From Chryseosolibacter sp044507775 (GTDB lineage: Bacteria; Bacteroidota; Bacteroidia; Cytophagales; Cyclobacteriaceae), in assembly GCA_044507775.1 (NCBI GenBank), contig JBIQIY010000009.1:124001-188000 (forward strand): a stretch of 64,000 bases of DNA, given 5' to 3'. Shown here one piece after another: positions 35,148 through 43,904 of the stretch. The number at the start of each line of letters is the position of its first letter. Position 1 is the stretch's first letter. The notes under the pieces were generated by a model. That model saw nothing but the letters and a program-made list of their open reading frames with translations. It searched no databases and was not told the origin of the DNA. The translations under genes were made by a program, and so were the position numbers.

Positions 35148-35475
35148 CGTTCTTCCCGAACTCACCGGCGAAGAAATGCTTTACGTCCAGTCGCTTGTTA
35201 AGGATATGGACGATGAAAAAGCGCGCACATTCGCCGGCGTCTATCGAACTCGGCGAAAAGATCCCCAGGTGATATTACTGACTGCCCTGCTCGGACTTGT
35301 TGTCCTGGCCGGAGTACACCGTTTTATCATGGGACAAATCGGCATGGGACTGCTTTATCTGTTCACGGGCGGCCTTTGCCTGATCGGAACCATTGTCGAC
35401 CTGGTAAACCATCAGAAGCTGGCTTTTGAATACAATCAGAAAACCGCAAACGAAGTACTTGCAATGGTGAGGTAA
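35131..35475 (+). CDS. TM2 domain-containing protein
   Basis: 114 residues from the ATG at 35131 (the frame continues 20 codons upstream, inside the previous gene). An acidic N-terminus (LPELTGEEMLYVQSLVKDMDDEKARTF) precedes the TM2 domain (about 45-100): two helices, VILLTALLGLVVLAGVHRFIMGQIGMGLLYLFTGGLCLIGTIVDLV, around the conserved GxHRFxxG turn and the closing Asp. TM2 proteins are small membrane proteins of unknown biochemical role. Overlap with the DUF2752 gene implies translational linkage. Confidence 0.85.
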   Translation: MARVIDVLPELTGEEMLYVQSLVKDMDDEKARTFAGVYRTRRKDPQVILLTALLGLVVLAGVHRFIMGQIGMGLLYLFTGGLCLIGTIVDLVNHQKLAFEYNQKTANEVLAMVR

Positions 35476-35523
35476 GGATGGGTGCCACTTGTGCGCCCGG
35501 TGGCTAAAGCCGGAATGGTCTTA

Positions 35524-36474
35524 TTATGATTCGAGAAAACGAATATTTCTCGTGAGGCCTTTGAAGTGGGTTCGCTTCAGTGGCGATTTTTGAAATATTT
35601 TCTTGAAAACATCTTCGGTGAGATCTTTCCAGTCACCCTCCGTCATGTTTTGAAGGTCCTCGGGAGGATTAAACCGAGATTCGTTGTGAGGCTTTGCAAA
35701 ACGATTCCAGGGGCAGACTTCCTGGCAGATGTCGCAGCCGAAGATCCAGTTTTCAAATTTGCCTTTTACTTCAGCGGGAATTTCCTCCTTCAGCTCAATG
35801 GTGAAGTAGCTTATGCACTTGCTGCCGTCAACCATGTAGGGTTCCGCAATAGCATCTGTCGGGCATGCGTCCATGCAAGCGGTGCACGTGCCGCAATAAT
35901 CCCGGACGGGTCCATCGCAGTCGAGCTCGAGATCGATGATCAGCTCGGCGAGAAAAAAGAAACTTCCGGCGTCGCGATTGAGGAGCAGGCTGTTCTTTCC
36001 AATCCAACCGAGTCCGCTTTTCTTCGCCCACGCGCGCTCCATGACGGGCGCTGAATCGACAAACGCCCGGCCTTCCACGTTGCCGATGGTCTTGCGGATC
36101 GCTTCAACAAACGCGTGAAGCTTTTCCTTGATGATAAAGTGGTAGTCTTCGCCGTACGCGTATCGGGCAATTTTATATCCGGATTCGGGCAGATCTTTTT
36201 GGGGATAGTAATTGTACAGAAGGCTCACAACAGACTTTGCGCCGGGAACGAGCAGTGAGGGATCCAGGCGTTTGTCAAAATAATTTTCCATATACCCCAT
36301 CTTTCCATGGTAACCCCTCTTAAGCCACGCCTCCAGTCGCGAAGCTTCTTCCTGAAGAAATTCAGCCCGGGATATTCCGCAAAAAGAAAAGCCCAGCGAC
36401 TGTGCTGTGGCTTTCACAAAACGGGTTCTTTCCCCGACGTCCTTCAAAGTCCTATTTTTTCGCGCTTCGTCCAT
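35524..36474 (-). CDS. queG: Epoxyqueuosine reductase QueG
   Basis: 316 residues. It performs the last step of queuosine biosynthesis in tRNA wobble position 34, using cobalamin and two [4Fe-4S] clusters. The N-terminal cobalamin-binding half includes FSFCGISRAEF and DSAPVMERAWAKKSGLGWIGKNS. The ferredoxin-like part holds CGTCTACMDACPTDAI and the second cluster motif CDICQEVCPWN. The start is the ATG at 36474, which overlaps the preceding gene by 31 bases in another frame. Confidence 0.95.
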   Translation of the reverse strand: MDEARKNRTLKDVGERTRFVKATAQSLGFSFCGISRAEFLQEEASRLEAWLKRGYHGKMGYMENYFDKRLDPSLLVPGAKSVVSLLYNYYPQKDLPESGYKIARYAYGEDYHFIIKEKLHAFVEAIRKTIGNVEGRAFVDSAPVMERAWAKKSGLGWIGKNSLLLNRDAGSFFFLAELIIDLELDCDGPVRDYCGTCTACMDACPTDAIAEPYMVDGSKCISYFTIELKEEIPAEVKGKFENWIFGCDICQEVCPWNRFAKPHNESRFNPPEDLQNMTEGDWKDLTEDVFKKIFQKSPLKRTHFKGLTRNIRFLES

Positions 36475-37178
36475 ACCTCATCGATCGGATCGCCTTGACT
36501 GCTGAGACCTTTGTGCCTCCATGCCTCATTCTCGATGGCAAAATCAAAAGAAAGGTTTGCTCCCACCCGGGAATTATCGCGTGAGAAAAATTCGATGTGT
36601 TCCGTGTACTTTCCGTTCTTCGTGGTGTAGGTTCCGCCGCCTGTTCCTGAAAACTCGCGTGTTTCAACGTTGTATGCGATCCATTGAAAGCGAGTGCCCG
36701 ACAGGATCTTCATGGTTCGGCGCGCTCCCGGAGTCATCTTTGACATCTGTCCGCCGCGGACACGCCCTGTAATCAGCCACGCTCCCGCGAGCTTTCCCGG
36801 CGTACCATCGTCAATTTGTTTCCACTGCGAAGCGCCTGACTCGTCCGAAAGCGACAAGACGCCCTTCTCCAATTTGAGTGATCCGCGGTATTCACCGCCA
36901 ACAGTTTCCGGGTTCAGGGAGTGATATTCGATGATGGCTATATACGTGTTCCCTTCGATGCGGTACGACCCCCCGTATGTTCCAATAAACTTCTTGTTCG
37001 GCACATCATATATGGCGACGGAATAGTACTTATCCGAGCAGATCAAGGTGCTCTGATTTTCCGGTGTGCCGGACTGCCATGCACCTTTCACGCTCAGCGC
37101 GGGCTTATCGTTAGCCATAGATGCGGAAAATACAAGCGTGCACAGTGCAGCAAATGCGAGGCGAAAATTCATTTTCAT
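36444..37178 (-). CDS. Secreted protein with two lipocalin-like modules (DUF4488-like)
   Basis: 244 residues with a signal peptide (5-22, FAALCTLVFSASMA). The mature part is an internal duplication: module one (about 28-125) and module two (about 130-235) each run GAW, then YSVAIYDVPNKKFIGTYGGSYR or FQWIAYNVETREFSGTGGGTYT, then an EYHSLNP/EFFSRDN end. This small beta-barrel pattern resembles DUF4488, but the match is by eye. The function is unknown. Its 3' end overlaps queG by 31 bases, so the two may be co-transcribed. Confidence 0.78.
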   Translation of the reverse strand: MKMNFRLAFAALCTLVFSASMANDKPALSVKGAWQSGTPENQSTLICSDKYYSVAIYDVPNKKFIGTYGGSYRIEGNTYIAIIEYHSLNPETVGGEYRGSLKLEKGVLSLSDESGASQWKQIDDGTPGKLAGAWLITGRVRGGQMSKMTPGARRTMKILSGTRFQWIAYNVETREFSGTGGGTYTTKNGKYTEHIEFFSRDNSRVGANLSFDFAIENEAWRHKGLSSQGDPIDEVWTKREKIGL

Positions 37179-37259
37179 ACATTGTGTAGTTTAAGTTCTT
37201 ATGTACCTGAATGTAGTGAATATCCTCCTGACACCCCAGACATATCTGTCGAGCCGATC

Positions 37260-38177
37260 TTACCACAGTTTTTGCGGGTATTCACCCTTGTCAACCAGGG
37301 CCTTGATTTTCTGAGATACAGCCTCCTTGTCTTCCTTATACGTTACGCCGAACCAGATATTTCCTCCACCCAGGACTTTAACCTTGCCTTTATCCTGGTG
37401 TATCATGTCGTTTACCACCAGCGGTATGAAGAACTCGGCCTTTATATTCTTGTAATTGTTTTCCACGAACTCGTCAAACATTTGCGCTGTAAGGTCGAAG
37501 ACGCTGGGGTGAAAACCCCAGAAGTTCATGGATGTCGGCGCATTCGGGTCTAATTCCAGGTCGCCATCTTTTTCCTTCGAAATGATTTTACCATTCTCGA
37601 TGACGATCGTCGTGCGCTCTACGACCGATTTGAGATACCCCTGTTCGTCAGTCTCCCCTACGCCCCGGGAGACACTGCCGTGTTCAGACAAGACGTTCTT
37701 CAACGTATAGCCTACCATCGCATGGGAACCTGAGTTATCCTTGGAAAAGAAATCGGCTATGGATGCAAAAGCATCTTTTCCGTAAAAGTCGTCCGCGTTG
37801 ATAACGACAAACGGTTCGCGGATCTTATGTCGCGCGCACAGTATAGCGTGCCCGGTACCCCAAGGCTTCACGCGTTCCGGATTCTGATATTGCTCCGGGA
37901 TAAACTTGTTCTGCGGCTGAACAACAAAATCTACTTCGATTTTACCGCGGGTCTGTGGCGTGAATTTCTCCTTTACAGTTTCAAGGATCTCATCCCGTAC
38001 GATAAACACCACTTTTGTAAACCCGGCGCGAATCGCATCAAAAAGTGAATAGTCCATGATCGTTTCGCCATGCGGACCGAATCCATCTATTTGTTTGATG
38101 CCGCCGTACCGGCTGCCAATTCCCGCCGCCAAGACTAATAATGTGAGTTTATTTTGCTGGTTATTTGGTGAGTCCAT
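37260..38177 (-). CDS. Sugar-phosphate nucleotidyltransferase family protein
   Basis: 305 residues from the ATG at 38177; the frame extends to a TTG at 38213 which is less likely. The NTP-transferase signature is LVLAAGIGSRYGGIKQIDGFGPHGETIMDYSLFDAI; GTGHAILCARHKI, INADDFYGKDAF and NFWGFHPSVFDL are the substrate loops. It may activate a sugar 1-phosphate, but the sugar and nucleotide cannot be assigned. The PF00483-type core covers about 15-260. The gene lies upstream of the secreted two-module gene in the same direction. Perfect -7 site at 38279-38286. Confidence 0.88.
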   Translation of the reverse strand: MDSPNNQQNKLTLLVLAAGIGSRYGGIKQIDGFGPHGETIMDYSLFDAIRAGFTKVVFIVRDEILETVKEKFTPQTRGKIEVDFVVQPQNKFIPEQYQNPERVKPWGTGHAILCARHKIREPFVVINADDFYGKDAFASIADFFSKDNSGSHAMVGYTLKNVLSEHGSVSRGVGETDEQGYLKSVVERTTIVIENGKIISKEKDGDLELDPNAPTSMNFWGFHPSVFDLTAQMFDEFVENNYKNIKAEFFIPLVVNDMIHQDKGKVKVLGGGNIWFGVTYKEDKEAVSQKIKALVDKGEYPQKLW

Positions 38178-38278
38178 GCCCTTTTCTTTATTTTTCGTTA
38201 AGTGTTTCCGCAAACATCTGAAATGATGAATAATTTTCTGAGATTGTAGCGGCTTATTGCGCTGCCCGAATCGTGGCG

Positions 38279-38286
38279 CAAAATTA
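38279..38286 (-). promoter_or_regulatory. -7 promoter element for the nucleotidyltransferase
   Basis: TAATTTTG on the minus strand, an exact TAnnTTTG match; predicted start near 38272, giving a long leader of about 95 nt before the ATG at 38177. Confidence 0.4.
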
Positions 38287-38372
38287 GGATTTTAAAGCAA
38301 TTAGTCGGATTAATAAACGGACAATTCCGGATCCATGAGAATTATTATCAACCATCAATTGTAAACCCCTTC

Positions 38373-39656
38373 ATGAATTCAAACCAGCGGTCGTATGTCT
38401 TCCCGATGATTATCATCGGCGCATTGTTTTTCATCTTCGGTTTCGTTACCTGGCTGAACAGTGTTCTTATTCCATTCTTAAAGCAGGCGTGCCAGCTGAC
38501 GGATTTTCAGGCCTATTTTGTGACGCTCGCTTTTTACTCTCCATATTTTGTCATGGCGATTCCATCTTCCGGCATACTGAAGAAAACCGGCTTCGCCCGT
38601 GGGATGTCGATGGGCCTTTTTGTAATGGCGGTGGGATCCTTGGTTTTCATACCGGCTGCAGAAATTCGTTCTTATCCGCTTTTCCTCGTCGGTTTGTTTA
38701 TTCAGGGCACGGGTCTCACCTTGCTGCAAACAGCGTCGAATCCATACGTAACGATCCTGGGCCCGATTGAAAGCGCGGCGAAGCGCATCAGCATCATGGG
38801 CATCTGCAATAAACTGGCGGGCATGATTGGAATCTTCATCCTGGTCGAGCTGCTCTTCAGCGATACGCAGACACTCTCCGCGCGAATCGAATCCTTTACC
38901 GGAGCCGAGCTCGCCTATGAGCTTGATATTCTTGCATCGCGTGTAGTGGTACCGTATATCATCATGGCTGTTATCCTGGCCGGGCTCGCCATTATGATCC
39001 TGAAGGCGCATCTTCCGGAGATCAATCCGGAGGAAGAAGACGCAGCATCGGCGGAAACCGGCGCGCACTCGGAAAAAAAGTCCGTGTTCCAATTCCCGCA
39101 TCTGATGCTCGGCGTCCTTTGCATCTTCTTGTATGTGAGCGTTGAAGTAATAGCCATTGATACAATCGGTCTTTATGGTGAGTACCAGGGCTTTGATCTT
39201 AGCACGGCAGGTAAATTCAGCAGCTTCAGTCTGATCGCGCTGACGATCGGATATCTCCTGGGCATTGTTCTGATTCCAAAATATCTTTCGCAAAAGTCGG
39301 CCCTTGCCATCTGCGCCACGCTTGGATTCGTATTCGCACTCGCCGCCCTGTTTACGGACGGGTGGGTATCGATCGGGTTTATCGTATTACTGAGCTTCGC
39401 TCATGCGCTCATGTGGCCTTCCATCTGGCCACTCGCGCTCGACAGGCTTGGGCGCTTCACCAAGATGGGTTCCGCGCTTCTGATCATGGGTATTGTGGGT
39501 GGGGCGATCACTCCGCTGCTTTACGGCGCGCTTGCCGATGCTACAAACAGGCAAACAGCTTACTGGATTACAATTCCCTGCTACATTTACATCTTCTACT
39601 ACGCGTCACGGGGATATCGCGTGGGCAAATCCGAAAAAGTAGCGGTTGCCTCCTAG
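38373..39656 (+). CDS. Sugar MFS transporter, FucP family
   Basis: 427 residues with twelve membrane helices. The sequence follows the FucP/glucose-galactose permease family: FIFGFVTWLNSVLIPFLKQACQLTDFQAYFV at the start and LLQTASNPYVTILGP in the first half. The family transports L-fucose, glucose, galactose or N-acetylglucosamine with protons; the sugar is not determined. The second-half motif LSFAHALMWPSIWPLALDRLGRFTKMGSALLIMG is intact. The divergent nucleotidyltransferase gene is separated by 195 bases that hold no gene. Confidence 0.93.
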   Translation: MNSNQRSYVFPMIIIGALFFIFGFVTWLNSVLIPFLKQACQLTDFQAYFVTLAFYSPYFVMAIPSSGILKKTGFARGMSMGLFVMAVGSLVFIPAAEIRSYPLFLVGLFIQGTGLTLLQTASNPYVTILGPIESAAKRISIMGICNKLAGMIGIFILVELLFSDTQTLSARIESFTGAELAYELDILASRVVVPYIIMAVILAGLAIMILKAHLPEINPEEEDAASAETGAHSEKKSVFQFPHLMLGVLCIFLYVSVEVIAIDTIGLYGEYQGFDLSTAGKFSSFSLIALTIGYLLGIVLIPKYLSQKSALAICATLGFVFALAALFTDGWVSIGFIVLLSFAHALMWPSIWPLALDRLGRFTKMGSALLIMGIVGGAITPLLYGALADATNRQTAYWITIPCYIYIFYYASRGYRVGKSEKVAVAS

Positions 39657-39663
39657 CACACTC

Positions 39664-39697
39664 AGCTTCCTGAAAGTTTCATGACTTTCAGGAAGCT
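39664..39697. terminator. Perfect hairpin between fucP and pnuC (convergent)
   Basis: AGCTTCCTGAAAGT, six bases TTCATG, ACTTTCAGGAAGCT: a perfect 14-bp inverted repeat starting 8 bases after the transporter stop. Half of the stem is the last codons and stop of pnuC. No T-run is seen on either side, so it may act on both strands as a mixed terminator or mRNA-end stabiliser. Confidence 0.6.
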
Positions 39698-40350
39698 GTT
39701 GAATAGGACCTATACTCGCGTATCCAGTTCCACAAACCAAATGAGGCGATCACGCAAAACGCCGCATATTCCAATCCGACGAATAGAATTCCTTTTGCGA
39801 AGTACAGGTACGTGGCGATTGCATCAATCAGGATCCACAGTATCCAGCATTCAATCTTCTTATTGATCATCAGAAAAGTCGTGATGATGCTCATGACGGT
39901 CACAAGAGAGTCGAGGTAAGGGAAAGCGCTCGGCTTGGGAAACACCGCGGGAAAAATCTCATGAATATTTTCGGCGAGGGTGCCAAAAAGAAAAGTGCCG
40001 ACGAACCCCACAAGAACGATCATGATGAGCGGCTTGCGTTTCATGAAGCTGACGCGCAGTTCTTTTTTGCGATCTTCCTCGAATTTCCTGGGATGGGTCC
40101 AGCGCCACCAGCCAACGAGGTTCGTTACAAAGAAGAAAACCTGCAGAAACATATCCGGATATAATTGAACCTGGTAGAACAGGAAAAAGAATAAAACAAC
40201 ATTGATAATACCGAGCGGCCAGCTCCATACAATCGCTCTGGCCGACAACCAGACGGCTATTGCGCCGGCGATCGTGCCGAAAAATTCCAGGTAGCTCATC
40301 GAGTACCCGAGCACAGTGAAAAAAATATTCTCTTTGTCGAAAAAAAACAT
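39688..40350 (-). CDS. pnuC: Nicotinamide riboside transporter PnuC
   Basis: 220 residues with seven or eight membrane helices. Family motifs WSWPLGIINVVLFFFLFYQVQLYPDM and FFVTNLVGWWRW (the aromatic gate, with the invariant Trp residues) are present, and WILWILIDAIATYLYFAKG at the C-terminus. It takes up nicotinamide riboside for NAD synthesis. The start is the ATG at 40350. No NadR-type kinase or TonB receptor is adjacent, so it is a stand-alone copy. The stop lies inside the hairpin it shares with the convergent permease gene. Confidence 0.93.
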   Translation of the reverse strand: MFFFDKENIFFTVLGYSMSYLEFFGTIAGAIAVWLSARAIVWSWPLGIINVVLFFFLFYQVQLYPDMFLQVFFFVTNLVGWWRWTHPRKFEEDRKKELRVSFMKRKPLIMIVLVGFVGTFLFGTLAENIHEIFPAVFPKPSAFPYLDSLVTVMSIITTFLMINKKIECWILWILIDAIATYLYFAKGILFVGLEYAAFCVIASFGLWNWIREYRSYSTAS

Positions 40351-40392
40351 GCTTGGATTTGAAAGATGATGTGTGAGCAGGTGTGCCGCTCT

Positions 40393-42459
40393 TTACTTCC
40401 GTGTGATTTTGAACTCAACTCGCCTGTTGAGCTGCCGGTTTTCTTCTGAATCGTTGGATACCCGGGGCCTGGATCCTCCAAAGCCTTTACCGACAATCCT
40501 GCTCTCCAAAATTCCCTTTGAGATGAGGTATTGCTTTACAGCCTGGGCGCGCTCCTCTGATAACTCGAGGTTTGCTTTTGGATCCCCGCGCCCATCGGTG
40601 TGGCCTTCCAGTTGTATCTCCATCGTTTTGTTATCTTTCATTATCCTGACGAGTCGGTCGAGTTCAGGATAAGACTCCGGCAACAGGACTGCTTTGCTCT
40701 GCGCAAAAAAGACGTTGTGCAGTTGAATCGACTCACCGATCTCGATCGGTACCAGCAACAGATCCTTACGACGCTCACCGTACCTTGTAAGATCGGTTAA
40801 TTGCAAATTCTCGCTCACGGAGAGATAGCCCGGAGCCGCGGCATGATAGCCGTAGTTCTTGCCGGACGCCAGTACGATTCTGTAATCGCCAGTGCGAGGG
40901 TCGGATCGCGCCTCGCCTACTTCCTTGCCTGTATGGAGGTCGTCAAAACGTATGACCGCCTCCAGCGGCTTCTGTGTCTTTGCATTCAGAACCCGCCCTG
41001 CTATAAGCACTACCGGGTCTGGCTTCACGGTTTCAGGAAGTTTAAAGCGAATAATATCGGTCAATCCGTGGCTGTTGATGTTGCTGACCATGTAGCCATA
41101 TTCACCGGAGGCGGGAATGGTATAGTAGGCATCGAAACCGACAGTGTTGATACCCAGCCCCAGATTGACAGGTTCGGACCAACGCGTCCATCCATCGGAA
41201 AGGCGTCGCGACATAAAGATATCGACATCTCCGTAGCCCGGTCTTCCGTTGGACGCGAAGTACAGTGTTTTGTTGTCGGCTGAGAGGAACGGCGAGTACT
41301 CGTCGCCCGGGGAGTTTAGAACCTTGCCAGTGTGGATAGGAGCGCTCCACGTTCCATTGGCTCGCTTCTCACAGACATAGATGTCGCGCTCTTTCTCATT
41401 CGCGCGGTAATAGGCATTGGACTTGAGCTTAGCCACAAATACGATTGCTTTGCCATCGGGAGACAGGCTGCCCTCCAGGAAGTCGGACTCGTTGTTAAAA
41501 CGAATACCGAGATCCTGCAGCGCGGACCATCCGGTAGCTGTGCGATGCCTGAAGGCGAATCCATCGTTGATGTGAAAGAGGAAACTGTTGTTGTCGGTAC
41601 TGGTCGAAACGAGGTTGTTCGTAGTGGGTGTGTTAATGGGCTCACCGAGATTTACGCTCTGCGACCAGGTTACGCCGTTCGTCGTGTGCGATTCCCAAAC
41701 GTCTTCGCGGTCCTTGATACCGCCAACATTTCCGGGACTGTGCTTTCTTCCGAAGTAGATCGTCTTGCCGTCAGACGAAATCTTGGGACTGACTTCGTCG
41801 AAGCGCGAATTAATCGCCGTTCCGAGGTTTTCGCGTACCCCAGTCGTTGTTGCATCCTTCGGGAGATTGATATGGATATCGTGTTTGAATATATAATCAT
41901 CGATGAGTAATCTCATCTTCGTATACGTTACGAAACCCAGGTATTTTCCATACCAGGGAAATGCGCGGGTAGTGGTGAGGCGTTCCCCGTTTAAATAGAA
42001 GTATAGCATGTTGTTGATCTGCTCTACCTTCAGGCGGTTTTCCTGGCCCATCGGGTTGACGAGATCTGTTTCATGCCATTCGCCGGACACGCCGGTCTTT
42101 TTTTCCGAAGTGGATATACGGTAGAAGCCAGTGGTCGTGAACGTGAATGTATTCATCCCGTCCTGGCCATCAAAACCCCAGATAAACCCGATACCATTGT
42201 TGTCCTTGCCGTCGACCTGTGTGAAACTCGCTTCCAGGGAGAAGTCCTTTCCTTTTTCGACATAAGGCGCCAGATAAGACATCCATCCGCCCTCGGGTGC
42301 ATCGATCAGATATTTTCCATCCCGAATAGCAACTGTGTATTCTTTTGTTGATCCTTCGAACCATCCGTATTTATTGTCGTCGAAGGTCTCGTGTAGAATT
42401 ACGGGCAGTTGTCCATGTGCCGTATTCGCTGAAAGCAAGAGAAGTACGAGTACAATCAT
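40393..42459 (-). CDS. OmpA-family protein with PD40 propeller and N-terminal lectin-like domain
   Basis: 688 residues from the ATG at 42459, which starts a signal peptide (IVLVLLLLSANTAHGQ). The frame continues 13 codons into the SDR gene. An N-terminal concanavalin/LamG-like sandwich (about 20-210) precedes six or so PD40/WD40-like beta-propeller blades (about 220-460; for example SPDGKAIVFVAKLK and SADNKTLYFASNGRPGYGDVDI). A carboxypeptidase-regulatory-like domain follows (about 475-550). The C-terminal OmpA domain (about 580-688) has the peptidoglycan-binding LEGHTDGRGDPKANLELSEERA and RRVEFKI. It is a peptidoglycan-associated outer membrane or periplasmic protein; its ligand is unknown. 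Confidence 0.88.
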   Translation of the reverse strand: MIVLVLLLLSANTAHGQLPVILHETFDDNKYGWFEGSTKEYTVAIRDGKYLIDAPEGGWMSYLAPYVEKGKDFSLEASFTQVDGKDNNGIGFIWGFDGQDGMNTFTFTTTGFYRISTSEKKTGVSGEWHETDLVNPMGQENRLKVEQINNMLYFYLNGERLTTTRAFPWYGKYLGFVTYTKMRLLIDDYIFKHDIHINLPKDATTTGVRENLGTAINSRFDEVSPKISSDGKTIYFGRKHSPGNVGGIKDREDVWESHTTNGVTWSQSVNLGEPINTPTTNNLVSTSTDNNSFLFHINDGFAFRHRTATGWSALQDLGIRFNNESDFLEGSLSPDGKAIVFVAKLKSNAYYRANEKERDIYVCEKRANGTWSAPIHTGKVLNSPGDEYSPFLSADNKTLYFASNGRPGYGDVDIFMSRRLSDGWTRWSEPVNLGLGINTVGFDAYYTIPASGEYGYMVSNINSHGLTDIIRFKLPETVKPDPVVLIAGRVLNAKTQKPLEAVIRFDDLHTGKEVGEARSDPRTGDYRIVLASGKNYGYHAAAPGYLSVSENLQLTDLTRYGERRKDLLLVPIEIGESIQLHNVFFAQSKAVLLPESYPELDRLVRIMKDNKTMEIQLEGHTDGRGDPKANLELSEERAQAVKQYLISKGILESRIVGKGFGGSRPRVSNDSEENRQLNRRVEFKITRK

Positions 42460-42472
42460 AATACCTGGCAAT

Positions 42473-43258
42473 CTACAAACTTCCGGTTCTTCCACCATCG
42501 ACCGGAATATTTATTCCATTGATATAGGCCGCGGCAGGACTCGCGAGAAACGCCGCGGCGGCCGCCACCTCATGCGGAGATGCGAGTCTTCCCACGGGAA
42601 TCTCGCCGATCATCGCGTCCATGATATCGTCAACCGACTTGTTTGTACTTTCTGCTTTGGCTTTGTTGACCTCCAGTAGCCTGTCAGTTCGTGTGGCGCC
42701 CGGCAAAACATTGTTGACGGTAATGCCGAATGGGCCCAGCTCCATGGAGAGCGTCTTAGCCCAGTTGGCCACCGCGCCGCGGATGGTATTTGAAACGCCC
42801 AGACCGCGGATAGGTGCTTTCACAGATGTCGAGATCACGTTGATGATGCGCCCGTACCTTTCCTCCTTCATTCCGGGCACCACTGCCTGCGTCAAGATCT
42901 GGTTGCAGATAAGATGCGCCGAAAATGCATTGATAAAATCACCAGTGCTCGCCTCAATAGCAGGACCACCCGGCGGTCCACCCGTATTGTTGACGAGGAT
43001 ATGCACTCGCTCACGGGAGGAATATTCATCAATGACCTGCTTCAGCATTTCAGGAGACTCAAAGTCAGCAACCAGGTAGTCATGTTTCTGCCCGTGGGAT
43101 GTGTTTAATTCGTTGCGAGTAAGTTTCAATGAAGCCTCATTCCGTGCCACAAGCGTCACATTGGCGCCGAGCAGTGCGAGCTCGACAGCGATTGCCTTGC
43201 CTATGCCGCGTGTGCTTCCACATACGATTGCCCGTCTTCCTCCAAGATTGAGATCCAT
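42473..43258 (-). CDS. Atypical short-chain dehydrogenase/reductase (SDR)
   Basis: 261 residues. The nucleotide-binding half is classical: CGSTRGIGKAIA (12-23) and NNTGGPPGG (90-98). The catalytic Ser143 is in NVISTS. But the YxxxK pair is replaced: Ser156 stands where Tyr should be and Arg160 where Lys should be (SNTIR). This may be a non-canonical SDR subgroup; whether it still reduces a substrate is open. C-terminal PVDGGRTGSL is normal. The downstream OmpA protein starts 13 bases past its stop. Alternative: a binding or regulatory protein that kept only the cofactor fold. Confidence 0.88.
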   Translation of the reverse strand: MDLNLGGRRAIVCGSTRGIGKAIAVELALLGANVTLVARNEASLKLTRNELNTSHGQKHDYLVADFESPEMLKQVIDEYSSRERVHILVNNTGGPPGGPAIEASTGDFINAFSAHLICNQILTQAVVPGMKEERYGRIINVISTSVKAPIRGLGVSNTIRGAVANWAKTLSMELGPFGITVNNVLPGATRTDRLLEVNKAKAESTNKSVDDIMDAMIGEIPVGRLASPHEVAAAAAFLASPAAAYINGINIPVDGGRTGSL

Positions 43259-43385
43259 ACGTTAGCTTTCCAAATTCTTAGTAATTTTAGCGAAATATTC
43301 GGACTGTACATCGCAATGATCAACCGTCGCTCATATTGGGCCGGCCCATCGCGATGCAGAGCCCGAAAAAATATGCAACAAAATA

Positions 43386-43868
43386 ATGAACGGCATCGGA
43401 CATTACACCTCGCCCGTCGGGACGCTACTGATAACTTCCCTCCAGGATAAGATCACCGGCGTGCAGTTTGTCGATCATGAACAATCGGAAAACAAAACGA
43501 CGCCTGTCATCGAACAATGCATCCGCGAGTTAGAAGAATATTTTTTCCGCGGACGAAAGTTCTTCGATGTTGAGATTCTTCTCACCGGTTCTGAGTTTCA
43601 GAATAAAGTGTGGAATGAGTTGCTGACGATCCCCTATGGAAAAACAACCTCATACCTGCAGGTAGCGATCGGCATCGGCGACATTAACAGCGTTCGCGCC
43701 GTTGGCTTGGTAAATGGACAAAACCCGATTGCGATCATTGTACCGTGCCATCGTGTGATCGGAAAGGATGGGGAATTGGTGGGCTATGGCGGGGGTATGG
43801 ATAAAAAATTATGGCTACTCCAGCATGAAGGCGCTTTCGCGGAACAGCTCAACCTCTTTGGAAACTGA
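43386..43868 (+). CDS. ogt: Methylated-DNA--protein-cysteine methyltransferase (MGMT)
   Basis: 160 residues. It removes methyl groups from O6-methylguanine by transfer to its own Cys121 in the motif PCHRVIG. The DNA-binding part has FQNKVWNELLTIPYGKTTSYLQVA, and the C-terminal YGGGMDKKLWLLQHEGA is the active-site helix region. The first 70 residues are the short N-terminal domain. It has no Ada fusion. Divergent from the SDR gene and convergent with mltF. Confidence 0.95.
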   Translation: MNGIGHYTSPVGTLLITSLQDKITGVQFVDHEQSENKTTPVIEQCIRELEEYFFRGRKFFDVEILLTGSEFQNKVWNELLTIPYGKTTSYLQVAIGIGDINSVRAVGLVNGQNPIAIIVPCHRVIGKDGELVGYGGGMDKKLWLLQHEGAFAEQLNLFGN

Positions 43869-43904
43869 ACGCTGACGCCTGAACGACATTCACAAAAGCC
43901 TGGC

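Noticed and set aside
38478..39293. 271-codon minus-strand frame antisense to the FucP permease
   Set aside because: Charged, His/Arg-rich translation with no domain; the permease on the other strand explains the DNA.
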